A stretch of DNA of 64,000 nucleotides from Pithys albifrons albifrons (taxonomy: Eukaryota > Chordata > Aves > Passeriformes > Thamnophilidae), in contig NC_092463.1 of the NCBI RefSeq assembly GCF_047495875.1, forward strand, positions 8,264,622-8,328,621, given 5' to 3'. Under the pieces are notes generated by a model. It searched no databases. It saw only the letters and a program-made list of their open reading frames with translations, and was not told the DNA's origin. Both the position numbers and the translations under genes were made by a program. This document shows positions 52,085-64,000 of this stretch, one piece after another (the first letter of the stretch is position 1; every line of letters begins with the position of its first letter).

Positions 52085-52962
52085 ACAATCCATATAGATT
52101 TTCAGCAGCTTTTCTCAGAATTAGCCAAAGCTCATGCATCACTGATTTCTCAAGTGCTTTGGAAAACATAACAGTAATGTAGAAGAAATGGTGTGTCCAT
52201 CAGGCTCTTTTAGAGTGCCAGAGCCATTGTTTTCAGACTAATGGAGCTGGTAGGTGCTATAGCTGTGTCATAACAGCACAGAAGTTTCACATCTCCACTA
52301 ATGTGTTTATGTGGCTGCTACAGACAGGGCACAGCCATCTGTAGCGTTAGTACAAGTGCTTTTTCATTCTTTGCATAAATTAGGAGAAACATATTATTTC
52401 ATGAACTGCTTCTTGTACAAATTTTGGCAGAGGATCAAAGTTCAAAAAATGTATTTATTTTTTAAAGCATGTGTAATGAAGAGTAAGGGCTGGGACAAAA
52501 AATCAACCCTAGAGCTATTTTTCAGGTTAAAGGGGGGAAACACATCATAATTTTACCAGCAATGAAGAGAATCCCTGGAGTTAATTATAATGGTACTTTC
52601 CCATAGCTGGAGTGAAGCTCTGTGTGTTAGCACTTCTGCTCCTTTCAGAGATCTACAAATGGTGCCATTTTGGGTGCCAAGACATACACAAATGCAAGAT
52701 CAAAGGGGAAATAATTCTTAAAATTTTAATTTTGGAATTAAATTAAAACCAAAATATTGACCACTTTAATGCAGTTTTATCCCTGTTTGCATTCAAAAAG
52801 ATTTGCACTGGAAAACACATAGCCTATCAAATTGGGGGGAAAATGCCATTAGCACATGACAGAGCTTATTTTATTTGTTTATTAGTGGATGTCTCATGTA
52901 TGTGATAAGACAGGAGCAACACTTCACATCTTTGGCCTCTGTCCAGCAAAACCCTGTAGGAC

Positions 52963-53027
52963 ATGCTTCACTTTGAGCATCTTAAGCATTCTTCACTTTA
53001 AGCATCTTAAGCATTCTTCACTTTAAG
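52963..53027. repeat. 25-bp minisatellite, 2.6 copies
   Basis: Units at 52963-52987, 52988-53012 and a partial at 53013-53027. The unit is ATTCTTCACTTTAAGCATCT followed by TAAGC; the first copy differs at two positions (ATG for ATT, TTGAGC for TTAAGC). Tandem duplication is clear; no function is implied. Confidence 0.9.
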
Positions 53028-56000
53028 TAAATAAATCTACTCATGTGCTTGACAGAGATGGAGAAAAGGGAGAGAATGGAAGATGATGTCACAGGGTTAG
53101 GGAAATCTAATGACAACCTGGGGCTGCAAAAGGGTGCCTAGTATGCATATATATGCATAAGTTTTATCTATATCAGCCATATACATAATTAATATTTTAT
53201 TTTTACTGACTGGGCTGTCTTTACAACCTCCTGCATTTTAGGGATTTAATGATTATGTGCAGCAGAACTGGACATTTCAGGACTTATTTCTCCCCATTTC
53301 CTAAAACAAGAAGTTAAACAGAGTAGATTTCTGAGAAAAGATTTTGAAAACTCCATTCATTCATTCTGTCATTTGAAGTCATCAGTTAGGGGCTAAGAAT
53401 AGCACAAATAATTCCTTATGGCTTGCAAGATACGCATATCTCTTAACTGGCCAACTCCACAACTCTCTGCACTGCAGTAATCAAGATGATGAAAGTTTTA
53501 ACTGGTCAGAGCCATCTCCACTTGGTTTGAGAACCACCAGCCCAGTGGCCAACAGGCTTTCTTGGTCCAGTTATTGTGACTGATGTGTTTAAGTGCAGAC
53601 ATTTGGATTTGGAAATAACTGCCATGTTTTCCAGCACCACAGCCATCCTCTCAATCTGTTTGCACAGTTGTCACCTGCTAGGTTTCCTCCCCAGCTTTGC
53701 TGGGCCCAATGTGTAGCACAGTAAGGAACAAGCAGGTGATGCTGAGCCATGCCAACCTCCACCTCCTGAGGTGGTCACGAAATGCAGGGGAATTGTTACC
53801 ATAACTGCCTTTTCCCATATCATATGTTGGAGGTTGGATAGCTGATCTTGTTCCCACCTATTTGTCCTGCTCATAAGGCACAGAGAACAAACAAAGCTGC
53901 CCAAATTAAGCTGTCAAAATTTTCCCACAACAACAGGAGCTTTCTTAGGTGACAACAAGCTGGCACAGCCACCTTTCTGCCAGCCTACAAATTTCAGTAT
54001 AATAAGCAAGCCGTGGAGAGGATAAGGCAGGCTGTGTGGCATGCTGGCACATCCTTGGCAGCGGCAGAAGTTGGAGGCAGGAAAATGAACACACTGTCCC
54101 ATTAGAGGCACTTGATTTGCTGGCTCATGTCCCTGTGGAGTCCTTTGTGGACACAGTGGAGCACAGACATTCAGGGCAGCACCCAGCCCTGCTCTAAATC
54201 AGCTTTTGACATGACACTGCAGTTCCTCAGACTAAGAGGTGATGAAAGCAGGATGGTGTGAATCCCCCTGTTAGCACGCCCCTTAATCCATTCTTGGTTT
54301 TGCAGAGAGCTCCCTGGTCTGGGAGTGAGAGCAGGAAGGAGCTTTATACTGTGCCTGTTTGCCCTGCACTCTGCTAAGCTAAGAGGGATCTCAAAGCAAA
54401 GCTGGAGGCCAACCCCAAACCCTTTCATTCAGATAACCCTTCCCCCCATAATACAAGCACCTCCCCAGCTCAGGTGCAGCAAAGTCTTCTTTTCTTCTTT
54501 ACTTCTAGAATCTGCTTTACTTGCTTATTGCTGCCTCCTCTCCTCTCCCCACTCCACTGAGCAGCTGCCAAGGGCATTTGCTATGCAGCTTGGCCCTTAA
54601 CGTTTTGCCCTAAGCAAGCAGCCAGGACTCCAGCTGCCTAACTCCACTGCAGCTGGATGCTTACAGAGAGCTTCAGATTCCCAACTCGAGATAAGCCAAG
54701 ATAGCAATGCTGAAAATACATTCAAACTGAGGCTTGTATCTGGGTCACAGAGCTGCCAAAACCACCCCCGTTCTATTGAAACAGCTATTGAATTTGCTTC
54801 TAGAAGGAAAAAGACAGTAACATGCCAAGTGACACTAATTGTTAGGCAGCATTGAGCAAGTATAATGCGCTCCTACAAATTATCTGGGAACAATTTTTTC
54901 CCCTTTTTGTAATGCATTTTGAGGGAGGAATGGGGACGTTGATCAAGGTGAATGCATAATCCACGAAAATCTGTGAAAAGGCATAACTCTTGAGGAGAAC
55001 ACTTTTAGTAGAAAAAAATGTTACCTGTGGGTCAGACATTTGAGGGGGAAATGTTAATAAGGTCCTGCAGATTTGAGAATGAAAAAAATCTTTAAAGACC
55101 ACCAAAATCATCATCAGCTTCTATGCCAAAGATACCAACTCAGCACAAGGAGAAGCCTGGCTTTACTTTGCACCACTTCCAGCACTGTTTAGGGAGGTGG
55201 ACATGGCTTTAGGAGAAAGACAGCCCCTGCTCTGGAAATGGTGATAAACTATAGAGAATTTAACAGTCACGGTTCTTTCCTTTCTTTAAGTTGTACACAA
55301 AGACTTATTTTCACCATCATTAGTTTAAGAAAAGAGAAACAAACCTACCAAAAATATCCAAAATTGCCCTCGATTGGGTTGGCATGGTGGATTTGTGAAA
55401 GATGACATAAAATACTGCTGAGCTTACCACTGTCAATGCCCTGCAGAAAAATCCCATTGGACAGATTGCTTACTCTAACAATTTCAGACTAGAAAATTGA
55501 GGGCCAATAGGTTTTGTCTCTGTCTCTTTTATCAAGTCTTGATACAAAGCATTTCACATCTGCATCTCTTCCTCTTTCTCAAATTAAGCAGTACAATATT
55601 CAGCCAGAAGGAATCTAGATGATTATTCAGGGTCAAAAGAGCTGTTTATCTTAAATAAGGGTGGCAGAACTTGATGATTAATTTGTCTCCTTTGTTTCTC
55701 TAGTTGGAGAAGAAAAAGACAGTAAAGGAGTAATTACACTTAACTGCGCAGAGAGAGTTTTGCAGTCTGGAATTCATGAGCATTTCTGAGTTGATGGAAG
55801 ATCACCAGTTGGGAGATGCTTCCTAAATACAGGGTAGAACTATTTGAAGGCAGGAATACATGACATAGCAGTCAAAGAGTGGTGTGTTCAGCTTGTTTGT
55901 GCTCATTTGTGCTTTTTGATCTTTTTTTAGACATCTGTATATGAAAGTTGTAGTGGTTGTGGAATGTGGCATATGGAGAGAGGCTGTCAGGCACCTGCCC

Positions 56001-56619
56001 CAGCTGCTGGGTAATACAGATGTGCTGCAGATGTGTGTGGTTACACTGAGCTTTGGGTTCTACTTCTACCACTGAGACTTTTCCAGGCAAAAGGACTTTG
56101 GAGAAGGCATTTACACAAATTTGAAACCTGTGATTTAACACTCCAGCTGCTGTTCTAAGTCCAGTAAAGTCAGTGGGAGACTGACTGTGGCAAGACTTCA
56201 AATTCCTCTCAGGAAGGGACAGGGACATTTCACCTTATCCATTTTGCTTTTTCCTTAGATGGACATTGTTTAAAGCTAAGAATGTGCACAAGTCTCCAGA
56301 ACCCTTATCAAGGGAAAAGAAGAGGGAGGCAGACTTCCAGATGAAGTATTAGACATCTAATGTGAAATCATTTGGGAACTCCTGTGTTCCCTGATCATTG
56401 GTTGCTCTGGTAGGAGCAGCTGGAGGCTGCTTCTGAAGGAGCAATGGTAGCAGGGCAGCTTCACTGCTCAGCAAGCATTGACACTATTTAGTGCAATGGT
56501 TATCTACCTGAAATCCAATTGCTCTCAGGCTGTAAAACACATACTGATTTTCAGTGCTTTAACTAGGCAAACATGCACCATACTTAGGTTGTTTTCCCAT
56601 TTATTTATACTCTTTCTAA

Positions 56620-56808
56620 GTGGACAAAAAAAGAGGAAATGAGGAAAAGAGAAACAGCCATGTCACAGCTTCAAATCTTTTACAGTCAAACGAAGATGTA
56701 AATAGGAAAAGGTCAAGTCCAACTTCTGCTGTTGAGCCCTCTTCAAAATACATTGAATATTCTAGACCTAGACATCTGGATCCAGAGGACGTTGAAAGGA
56801 AACATTGA
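56620..56808 (+). other. Short protein-like frame, candidate exon or old retrocopy fragment, unidentified
   Basis: The 62-codon frame reads as a hydrophilic, disordered, protein-like segment: a Lys/Glu/Asn start, then Ser/Pro-rich, then EYSRPRHLDPEDVERKH before the stop. An AG-ending pyrimidine-rich stretch (CTCTTTCTAAG, 56610-56620) precedes it and CCAGTAAGC (56816-56824) follows, so weak splice-like signals bracket it, though the stop falls before the donor. I recognise no family. It may be a chance frame. Confidence 0.18.
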
Positions 56809-57687
56809 ACAGAACCAGTAAGCCAGAACATGTGAATTTTAGTCCTTATAAAATTCACTGCAGTAATTTCCTGTCTTTCATCATGATGGTGGCTTTGTTT
56901 TCCCTTTCGGGTTTGGAGAAATACAGGATGCCGCTGTCAGAACTGGGTGACACTTGACAAGAGCATAAAATAATTTTATTCCTGAGTAACTCTGACAAAT
57001 TATTTGGCCTGGGCAATTTAACAAGGCCATAAGAGATTGGAATCACTAGAGAATGATTTCATGGTCAGTGGGCTGCAGGCAGCTCTGTTTATTTCTGTCT
57101 AAGCTGTGGGTCATTATGGATGTATGACAAAATACGTTCCAGGACTTTGAAGATTTGAGAAGCCTTAAGATGAAATGGTAGCAGCTGCTCATATCATAAA
57201 CAAGGAAGAAGATTCTTTTGCAGGCAAACTAAAGAAGAATGTTACCAAAAGATGTATTTTCCCTGCATTTTAAATGTGTTGGGTACATTTCTGCATTGTT
57301 TCCAGCCTTAGCTGAGATTTAAATTTGCACTGCATGCTTTCACAGAGATAATCTTTGGTTTGCAAAAATGCTTTCTAAAAGCTTTTCCCAAGCATGCTTT
57401 CAGTATGACTAAGAGAAACACCTTCTAACAGCAGCAGCCACTTGAAGTAAGATTTCTAAGGAACATTTTCCCTCTCTTTGCCTTTTGCTGTTCAACCAGC
57501 AATAGCTGCAACTGTGAGGAGCAATAGACCCTCAGGGGACCATATGCTGCTACTAACAGGCTTTTTCAGTATGTAAAATTAGGAGGTCATCACACAAGAG
57601 GTCTCAGATCTGATACTTAATGCTTCTCATCACATGGTTCCTCTGAAAGGCGTGCCCAATCCAGTATCCATGCATCAGTCCATGGAA

Positions 57688-57710
57688 GCCTGCTTGCCAT
57701 TCAAGCAGGC
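57688..57710. repeat. Perfect inverted repeat, 9-bp arms, 5-nt loop
   Basis: GCCTGCTTG at 57688-57696 pairs exactly with CAAGCAGGC at 57702-57710 around CCATT. It is GC-rich and stable, but a stem of this length is expected by chance in a window this size. Confidence 0.8.
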
Positions 57711-58023
57711 CAGTGTTTACTTTTGTTCAATTTCACTTGATCTCTTCACTCATCTTGTCCTCATTTATCCCAATTTTGCTAACTGTTGCTTCAATTAACA
57801 AATATTTTTCTGTTGCTACAGCAAATACTTCCTCCAGCATGTTTAAAGTTGAGTATGTTGGAATATTTTGCTGAATCAGGAATTCTTGGCATAACTGTGT
57901 CCCACAGTGTGTGTTCAGACAGAGGGTTTGGATGGAGAACACTCTTAGATGCTGCTACGGGGAAACTGTAAAATTGACCTTTTTTCTTTGGGGCAAAATC
58001 TCTCCTTCTTTAATGTAGTTACT

Positions 58024-58059
58024 ACTTCTGTCACAACTAAGAGTTGTCATGACAGAAGT
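58024..58059. repeat. Inverted repeat, 15-bp stem with 3-nt bulge
   Basis: ACTTCTGTCA (58024-58033) pairs with TGACAGAAGT (58050-58059), and CAACT (58034-58038) pairs with AGTTG (58042-58046) around a 3-nt loop. TCA at 58047-58049 forms a bulge. All arm positions pair exactly. It is too short for a typical pre-miRNA stem and matches no known element. Confidence 0.8.
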
Positions 58060-58334
58060 CAACATGTAAATGTCATTGTAATGATGACTTAGTTACCAGC
58101 CTTTCCTAGTTATTAGAATGGCTGAAAAAATACTTATAGTGCTGAGAATGTCAGTCTTGTCCAGACTAAGAGTGCAGAGCATCCAAAAAAAATCCCTATG
58201 AGGGTCTCCATATCAGAGAGACCAAAACAAAACAAAGGCGGAGAGAATGATAATCCTCAGAAAGATTTAGCTTAAAGGAGAAGAATTTTTCCCTTGCCAA
58301 GGGCTGAAAAGGATTGTGAAGTATGTTTGTCCAA

Positions 58335-58385
58335 TAAAATAAAAATTGAAAAAAAACAACAAAGAAAACAAAAACTAAACTAACA
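58335..58385. repeat. A-rich low-complexity tract
   Basis: About 50 bases made mostly of A with interspersed C, G and T (AAAATAAAAATTG, AAAAAAAAC, AACAAAG, AAAACAAAAAC). No retrocopy was recognised upstream. Confidence 0.7.
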
Positions 58386-61300
58386 ACATGCATTACCCAG
58401 TAATAACATGAAAATAGAATCTACTACAATCAGGCTGGTACGATGCCTTTGCCTGCCTTCCAACTCGCTCTGCAGGCTGCAGGTCATATATGCTGGAATG
58501 TAGATTACCTCACACCAGTTTAGGAGCAGTGAAAGACACTTAAGGTACTCCACAATGCTGTGGCTGTTTGTTTAAATACATATATGGTAGGGACAAGCAA
58601 TAGGACAAGACAGAAGAATAAGGAGACAACTTCAGTTCTTAGGACCATCTCGTTTTCCACATTTCACAAAATAAGTTGAAAAAATGAAAAGGGGGCAGAA
58701 AAAGTCTCAAGGATTATTAAAACTTAGAAATATCTCTAAATTTAATATACTTAATTCATCCCAGAGCCTCTAGATATATTTAATTTACCTCCAGCTGAAG
58801 TTAAAAGTCTGCTTGATTATAGTTTGCAAAGGTCTACCCAGGGAAATGTCAGGCAGCCTTTGGAAGCTGCATGTCGGGAACCAGTTGTTAGAAATTGGAA
58901 CTGGACCAGGTCACTCTCCTAAGGAGACATAAAAATGTTAGACTAATTAGCTGTTCTGATAACTTATCTAGGGATATGATAAGTCTCCATGTATTTTGAT
59001 ATACTGAAGTCTAAGTTACATGTCTTTCAAATAACAGTGATGAACTTCCAAAAGGGGCTATGAGATTGGTTCTTTTACCTCTGTTAGGAAGGTGGTCATC
59101 TTAGATCATCAAAATGGTCCCTCTGGCTACAATAATGTAGCTATCACGTTTCTGTCATCAGGATGAGGACAAGTGGAAGATCTATACAGGATGGTTTTCT
59201 TGCAAAGTTCCAATTATCGTACCACATCCCTATGAAACATTATCTTAGCTGCACTGCTGTGTCAAGCACATCTTTATTAAAAGGAAACCTCCTCATGGAC
59301 AGTTCTGCTCCCTCTCTTCATGTAACACATAAAAGAACATCTCTTACTCCACTACTTATTCCGCTGCAGGACCCCACAGGAAAATTGAGAACATCTCCAT
59401 TACACTATGTGTTCTGCACAGGAGTCTCAGATGTTAATTGACATTTGAGAGACTAGGTAAAACTAGGGCAATAGAGCATGGCCTTTTCATTCAGCCTTTA
59501 TCTTTAAAGGGGTTATTTTGTTGTAGATATTAAGCCCATGTATTTTTCTGTGCTGTTAGATCATTGGCAGAAATAGGAGCTCCACTTTGACAAAAAGTTA
59601 CTCACCATGTGGTCAACATGCTATCAAATAAAATTTCTCATCAGAAGTCTTGGCACCTTCCTCAGGATTTGAATTGTCACTTGGGAAACCAATGGCCTCA
59701 TGCGTGGTGGAAGTTTTGTAAGGTAGGAATCTTCAAGAATTGTGTTGTCTCCATTTTTAAACCTGAGTTTAAATGTCTAACTTTTCTTTTTTTCTTCCAG
59801 CAGTGCAGGTTCTATACTTGCAATCATCTCTGCATGATAAAGTGCAATAAAATACAGATGCAGATGTGCTCTTCTTTGCTGCTTGCAATGCAACCTACTA
59901 CAAAATGGATTAGCACTGATCCAAAGCCTGATGGAGCTCACTGGAAATATTCCTATCGGACTTAGAGACAAATAATATGTCTATACTGCCTGGTAAGATG
60001 ACCCCAAAACTAGACTCTGTATGCCAAATCCATAAGCATGAGTGGAGGAAAGCACAGTGTCTGGAGAGCTCATATTGTGCCTGGGCAGTTATGGTCAGCT
60101 GTACTTACAGAGGCAGCTGGGTGGATAATGGGAGGAACACGAAGGACTCTTGGGTTAGGGCTCTTCCCTAAGGCTGCTCTCATTTGGGCTTTATGCCACT
60201 GAGCACCTTCTCTCAAGTCTTAACTTCCTGAGGCCAGACAAGATATGATCACTTTGACTTGGGTGACATCTGGGCAATCTGCTGTAAAATTTTCCTGCAT
60301 ACATATGTTAAAACATGATTAGCAGAAACACTCCTTTTTAAGGCCATTTATTGATATTATGACTGGAAAAGGAGTCCATCTATCTAACTAACATGGGATA
60401 AATCTGAATATTAAGCCGTAATTCCAGAGATGGAATTAAATCTTACCCTTTTTTTAGCCCTTGCATCAATGGGTGTTGTTTCACATGTTTTGTTTTCTTT
60501 TCAAAAGCTCCTCTTTTTTCCTTATTTATCTCAATGAGCTCCTCCGTATCTTCACTAATTGACTCTACCTTCTCATTCTCTCAGGTATTAATTTTTTTCC
60601 TGAAAACATTTTCCAGCATAAGGTACTTTTTTTGCCTTAAGTCATATCTGAGCACTTTAATTTCTTTATTCCCACAGCAAGTACAAAATGCACCCCTTTT
60701 AGAGAAGGGAAATGGAGCCCACAGAGATTAAATTACTAGCTCCAGTACGTCTGTCACACAGCAGAAAACTGAGATCAGGGCTTCTAAATCCAAGATTAGG
60801 CATTCACCAGTTGAACAAATCACACCAGATAATTAAGGTCCTGTGAGGTCCCACATGGTCCTGCTCTGGCACATGGACTTTCAGGATGTTCAACCAGACC
60901 CTTGCAAGTGGAAACATGTATCAGGCTTTCGAAGATGTGCTTTCTGAGCTGGCATTCCCCTACGGTGCAGGCAGTTTCAGGGCTTCCTGTGCATTTGTTA
61001 TTTTTGCTTTGCTTCATATATTATAATCCAGGTTGCTCCACACCATAAATGTTCCCTGTGAATTCACATGTTCTCCAAGGGTGGAGAGGCAGACTTGCAT
61101 CTAGCCCAAGAAAACCGGGGAAAAAAGAACAAAATAAGCCCATTTTATTTTTCTACACAAAATTGGGCAACAGAGAGCAAAGTGCACATTCAAGCTCTTC
61201 AAGAGAGAAGACAATGACAAGAATTATAAAAGGAATTATCAGCAACAGCACACACCAAGAAGCTCCCAAACCATCAGCTACGTGGCCTGACTCGAGATCA

Positions 61301-62250
61301 AATGCATTGATATTCAAACACAGGAAAGACTCCCATTTACATTCAACAGGGATGACACATAGCAACCCTTTTGCTGATGCTCTCAAAGGAGTATTAGTTG
61401 AGATAAAAGAGTTATTCCGTGGGACTTAAACAGCAGCTATTACTGTAAGTAGAGAGCAGCCCCGGGCAGATAACAAAGGGCTGAAGAGACATGATGGACT
61501 GGCTGAGGCTGAGAGAAAGAAATACCTGCAACATGAAAGGAGACTTAAGTTTTCCTTTTGATCTTCTTTAGTATCCTTCAGTACAATTTTGTCTGTTTAT
61601 GCTCTCCAGTGACCTCCACCACTGTAATGTCTATATGCCTTGCTGGTTTTTGGAAGTCCACTCTCAAAGTGCTCTTTTGAAGGAGGGGAATAGTGGCCCC
61701 ACAGTTAAAAAGCAGCACTGAAGAAACAGGAAAGGTGATATTATTTCCCTCAGATGACAAGGAGATGCTCAAGTCACACAGGTTCATGTGTCAGAGCTTG
61801 GCAATATAAGGAAGAGTAGCTTGTAGGGGCTACTCAAGAGACAGGAGATACTAAGGAAGAGCTCATTATCCTGAGATCACAATGAATGAAGAGAGAGCAC
61901 AGATAGGGAATATGTGAGCTTGAGAAATATGTGCATGCTATTCCTGATCAATGGCCATGCTAACTTGTTTCACAAGCTCTTGGTTCATCTAGATGTCTTA
62001 TTACTGTAAATCTCCTTTCAGGCCCTAAAATCATTACATACAAAGCTGTTTCTTAACTCTTGAAGGCACAAACTTAAAAGTGACCTCAAGAAAGTAGAAA
62101 GCCTCATGGGTTCATATATTCTGGCACAGAGAACTGTGCTAGCCCTTCTGTCAGTAGCTTCTCCTCCAACAAATCCACTGTGCAGAGTAAGGAGGATTAA
62201 ACACAGTTCTGCATCTTTCAAAACCCAGACGGTTTTCAGGAGAAATTATC

Positions 62251-62560
62251 TGTCACCCTAATCCCCGCAGCTCTGTTTATCTCTGATCAGAAAGGGGAGT
62301 GCCAAATTGGCATGCTGATTCATGTACCAAAAAAGAGCGTGCCTATAAGCACAGATCATGATTTGCATACTTATTAGCCTTGACTGCCAGGGAACATTCT
62401 GGTTCCTTTGTAAGCACAGAAACAGTAAAAATATGCTAATAGCGGCATATCAAATTTGGGCTTTAGCCAATCTGTCAATATTGAAATTACTTGCCTGTAA
62501 TATAGTGGGTAAACAACTCGCTGTATAGGATGATCCCAGGCACGATTTGAACTTGTTGAA
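62251..62560. promoter_or_regulatory. Candidate conserved non-coding element with octamer and homeobox-type motifs
   Basis: The stretch carries a perfect octamer ATTTGCAT (62361-62368), TTATTAGC (62371-62378), ATGCTAATAG (62433-62442) and a palindrome-like GGAACATTCTGGTTCC (62391-62406). It lacks simple repeats or frames. This dense mix of POU and homeodomain-like sites is typical of vertebrate developmental enhancers, but only motif content supports it here; conservation cannot be seen from one sequence. Confidence 0.25.
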
Positions 62561-63571
62561 ATTTAGTCATTTTGTGCCTGAAAAACTCACAGATCAGAAA
62601 GTGAAACATAAGCATATATGTAAGACAGATGTCACACTGACTTTCTATTCTCTTATCTCTTTGCTGTCTTCTTTTCTGCTTTGCAAACTGTCTCATTCAA
62701 GAAGCTGGGGGTGGGGTGATTTCCAGAGAGAATCACTTAAATCACTGTTGATGTATGTCCTCCATATAGACCCCATTTCTTCTCCTCTATGTACAATAAA
62801 GACAAAATGTCTCCTGACATAAACTTGATATAAACCCAAGTCATTCCTTTCTTACCACAGACAAATATAGCTTTTCCCACAAATAAAGATTTTCATGACA
62901 AATCATTAAAATTTAATAATCTTTAACTCTCCAGAGCTCTCCCATCTTCAAAATCTGCAGAGGAGACTCTTTTGCTGGCTCTTACATCTACTGCCTCCAG
63001 TCCAGTGACACTCCAGCCCTTAGAAAACCTTCAATTATATTAATGCTTGTAGTGCTCCTCCTGTGCAAAATGATCCTGAAGTCCTGAAAATTGCTGAATA
63101 AAACTTCCCCTTCTTCCTGGGGAAAATTCCCTGCCTACATTAGAGAAGGACCATTTTGTTTCTCTTCTTGGCTATGATGCTTCAGCTTGCCCAATACCTG
63201 CTGCTTTGTGGTCACCACGTGAACAGGAGCTGCTGGATCCCCCTTGCTTCCAGTTCAGCCACACCATGCAGGACCAGGATGAACCAGGCTACCCTGATGA
63301 ACACATCTTGCAAACAGAATCTTCAGGCCCAAAGATTACTAACTGAAGCCCCAATGGGTCTGTGCTGCCTTCTCTGTGTCCATGTGTCAAGAAGTTCCTT
63401 TTCTTCATCTCTGCTATTCTTTCATTCCATTTATATTTTTCAATTATCTGGCATAGTCTGTGCTAATTGTGCACAGTTGGTTTCCCTTTCTTTGTGAACC
63501 ATTCCAGATAGAAGGAAGAAAGATGATGGTGTAGTTAATTAAATATGTTTGGCCAGACTCTCTTTATTCTC

Positions 63572-63601
63572 AGAGAATGGGACTGAAAGTCCCATTTCTC
63601 T
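63572..63601. repeat. Inverted repeat, 13-bp stem with one bulge, 3-nt loop
   Basis: AGAGAATGGGACT (63572-63584) pairs with AGTCCCATTTCTCT (63588-63601) around GAA; one extra T in the right arm is bulged. The left arm also lies in a smaller nested palindrome ATTCTCAGAGAAT (63567-63579). The structure is clear; its origin is unknown. Confidence 0.8.
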
Positions 63602-63609
63602 AAGCAGAG

Positions 63610-63652
63610 CTAAAAATAAATCCAGAAAAATAAAATAAAATTAAAAAAATTA
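63610..63652. repeat. A-rich low-complexity tract
   Basis: Runs of AAAATAAA-type sequence immediately right of the hairpin at 63572-63601. No poly(A)-ended retrocopy was recognised. Confidence 0.7.
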
Positions 63653-64000
63653 GAAAGGCTTCATGAAGTTCTGTTTATCATTAGCATATTTTTACATCCT
63701 CTAGCCCTTACATGAGACAGATTTCACAGAGCAAAATCTCCCAGTCCCAGCTCTGCAAACCAAGAAAGCCCTTGAACTAGAGGCACCTCCCCAGAGCTTG
63801 CCATTGAGCTGAGTGCCTTGAGCAGCACCTTGCACACTTTCCAGCTGTTTCACTCTAAATGAACAGCTGCATTGATCCTTCAGTGAACCAGAGATGAGGG
63901 TGCCACTGACCTGAGACTAAACGTTTCTGAGCTCTCTGTCTGCTGAATAGCCACATCTGGGTCCTAGCCATACAATCAAGGAGGAGAACTGCAAGGAAAG

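Larger units (their letters stand above)
52085..62250. other. Unique noncoding sequence
   Basis: No supported gene. It contains the 25-bp minisatellite at 52963-53027, hairpins at 57688 and 58024, an A-rich tract at about 58335-58385 and a short exon-like frame at 56620-56808. Other frames are short and overlap on both strands. Confidence 0.5.
62561..64000. other. Unique noncoding sequence, right end
   Basis: No gene was recognised. It includes the hairpin at 63572-63601 and an A-rich tract at about 63610-63652. The frame at 63156-63497 (113 codons) is Leu/Ser/Cys-rich with no identifiable domain. Confidence 0.55.

Overview
This is a eukaryotic nuclear window, almost certainly from a bird and probably a songbird. 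Three fragments carry the 3' end of avian CR1 LINEs, with the ATTCTRTGA-type terminal repeat. Two complete solo LTRs resemble ERVL-type elements of passerine genomes. The rest is moderately AT-rich, CpG-poor, low-repeat sequence, as expected of an avian intergenic region or a very long intron. The species and chromosome cannot be read from the sequence.

No protein-coding gene, rRNA, tRNA or CRISPR array can be supported. Open frames are short and overlap in several frames on both strands. None shows a recognisable domain or a convincing multi-exon structure. The longest is 205 codons on the minus strand at 12781-13398; it is flagged as an oddity and not called as a gene.

Layout: 1-10095 is unique sequence with a TATA-box candidate near 2147, a hairpin at 1511 and a pyrimidine-rich to CA-rich tract near 8250. 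A solo LTR with a 5-bp target duplication occupies 10101-10722. Unique sequence follows, with a CR1 3' end at 17355-17538 and a compound TA/CA microsatellite at 20700-20741. A possible decayed LTR lies around 29465-30400. A minus-strand CR1 tail is at 32470-32640 and a short CR1 tail at 42087-42163. A second, related solo LTR with a perfect 5-bp duplication is at 51490-52079, and a 25-bp minisatellite is at 52963-53027. The right end holds several inverted repeats and a homeobox/octamer-rich stretch at 62251-62560 that looks like a conserved non-coding element.

There is no pathway or operon to describe. The firmest results are the exact boundaries of the two solo LTRs and the three CR1 tails. 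Everything else is a candidate needing cross-species alignment or transcript data. I found no evidence for a novel biological system.
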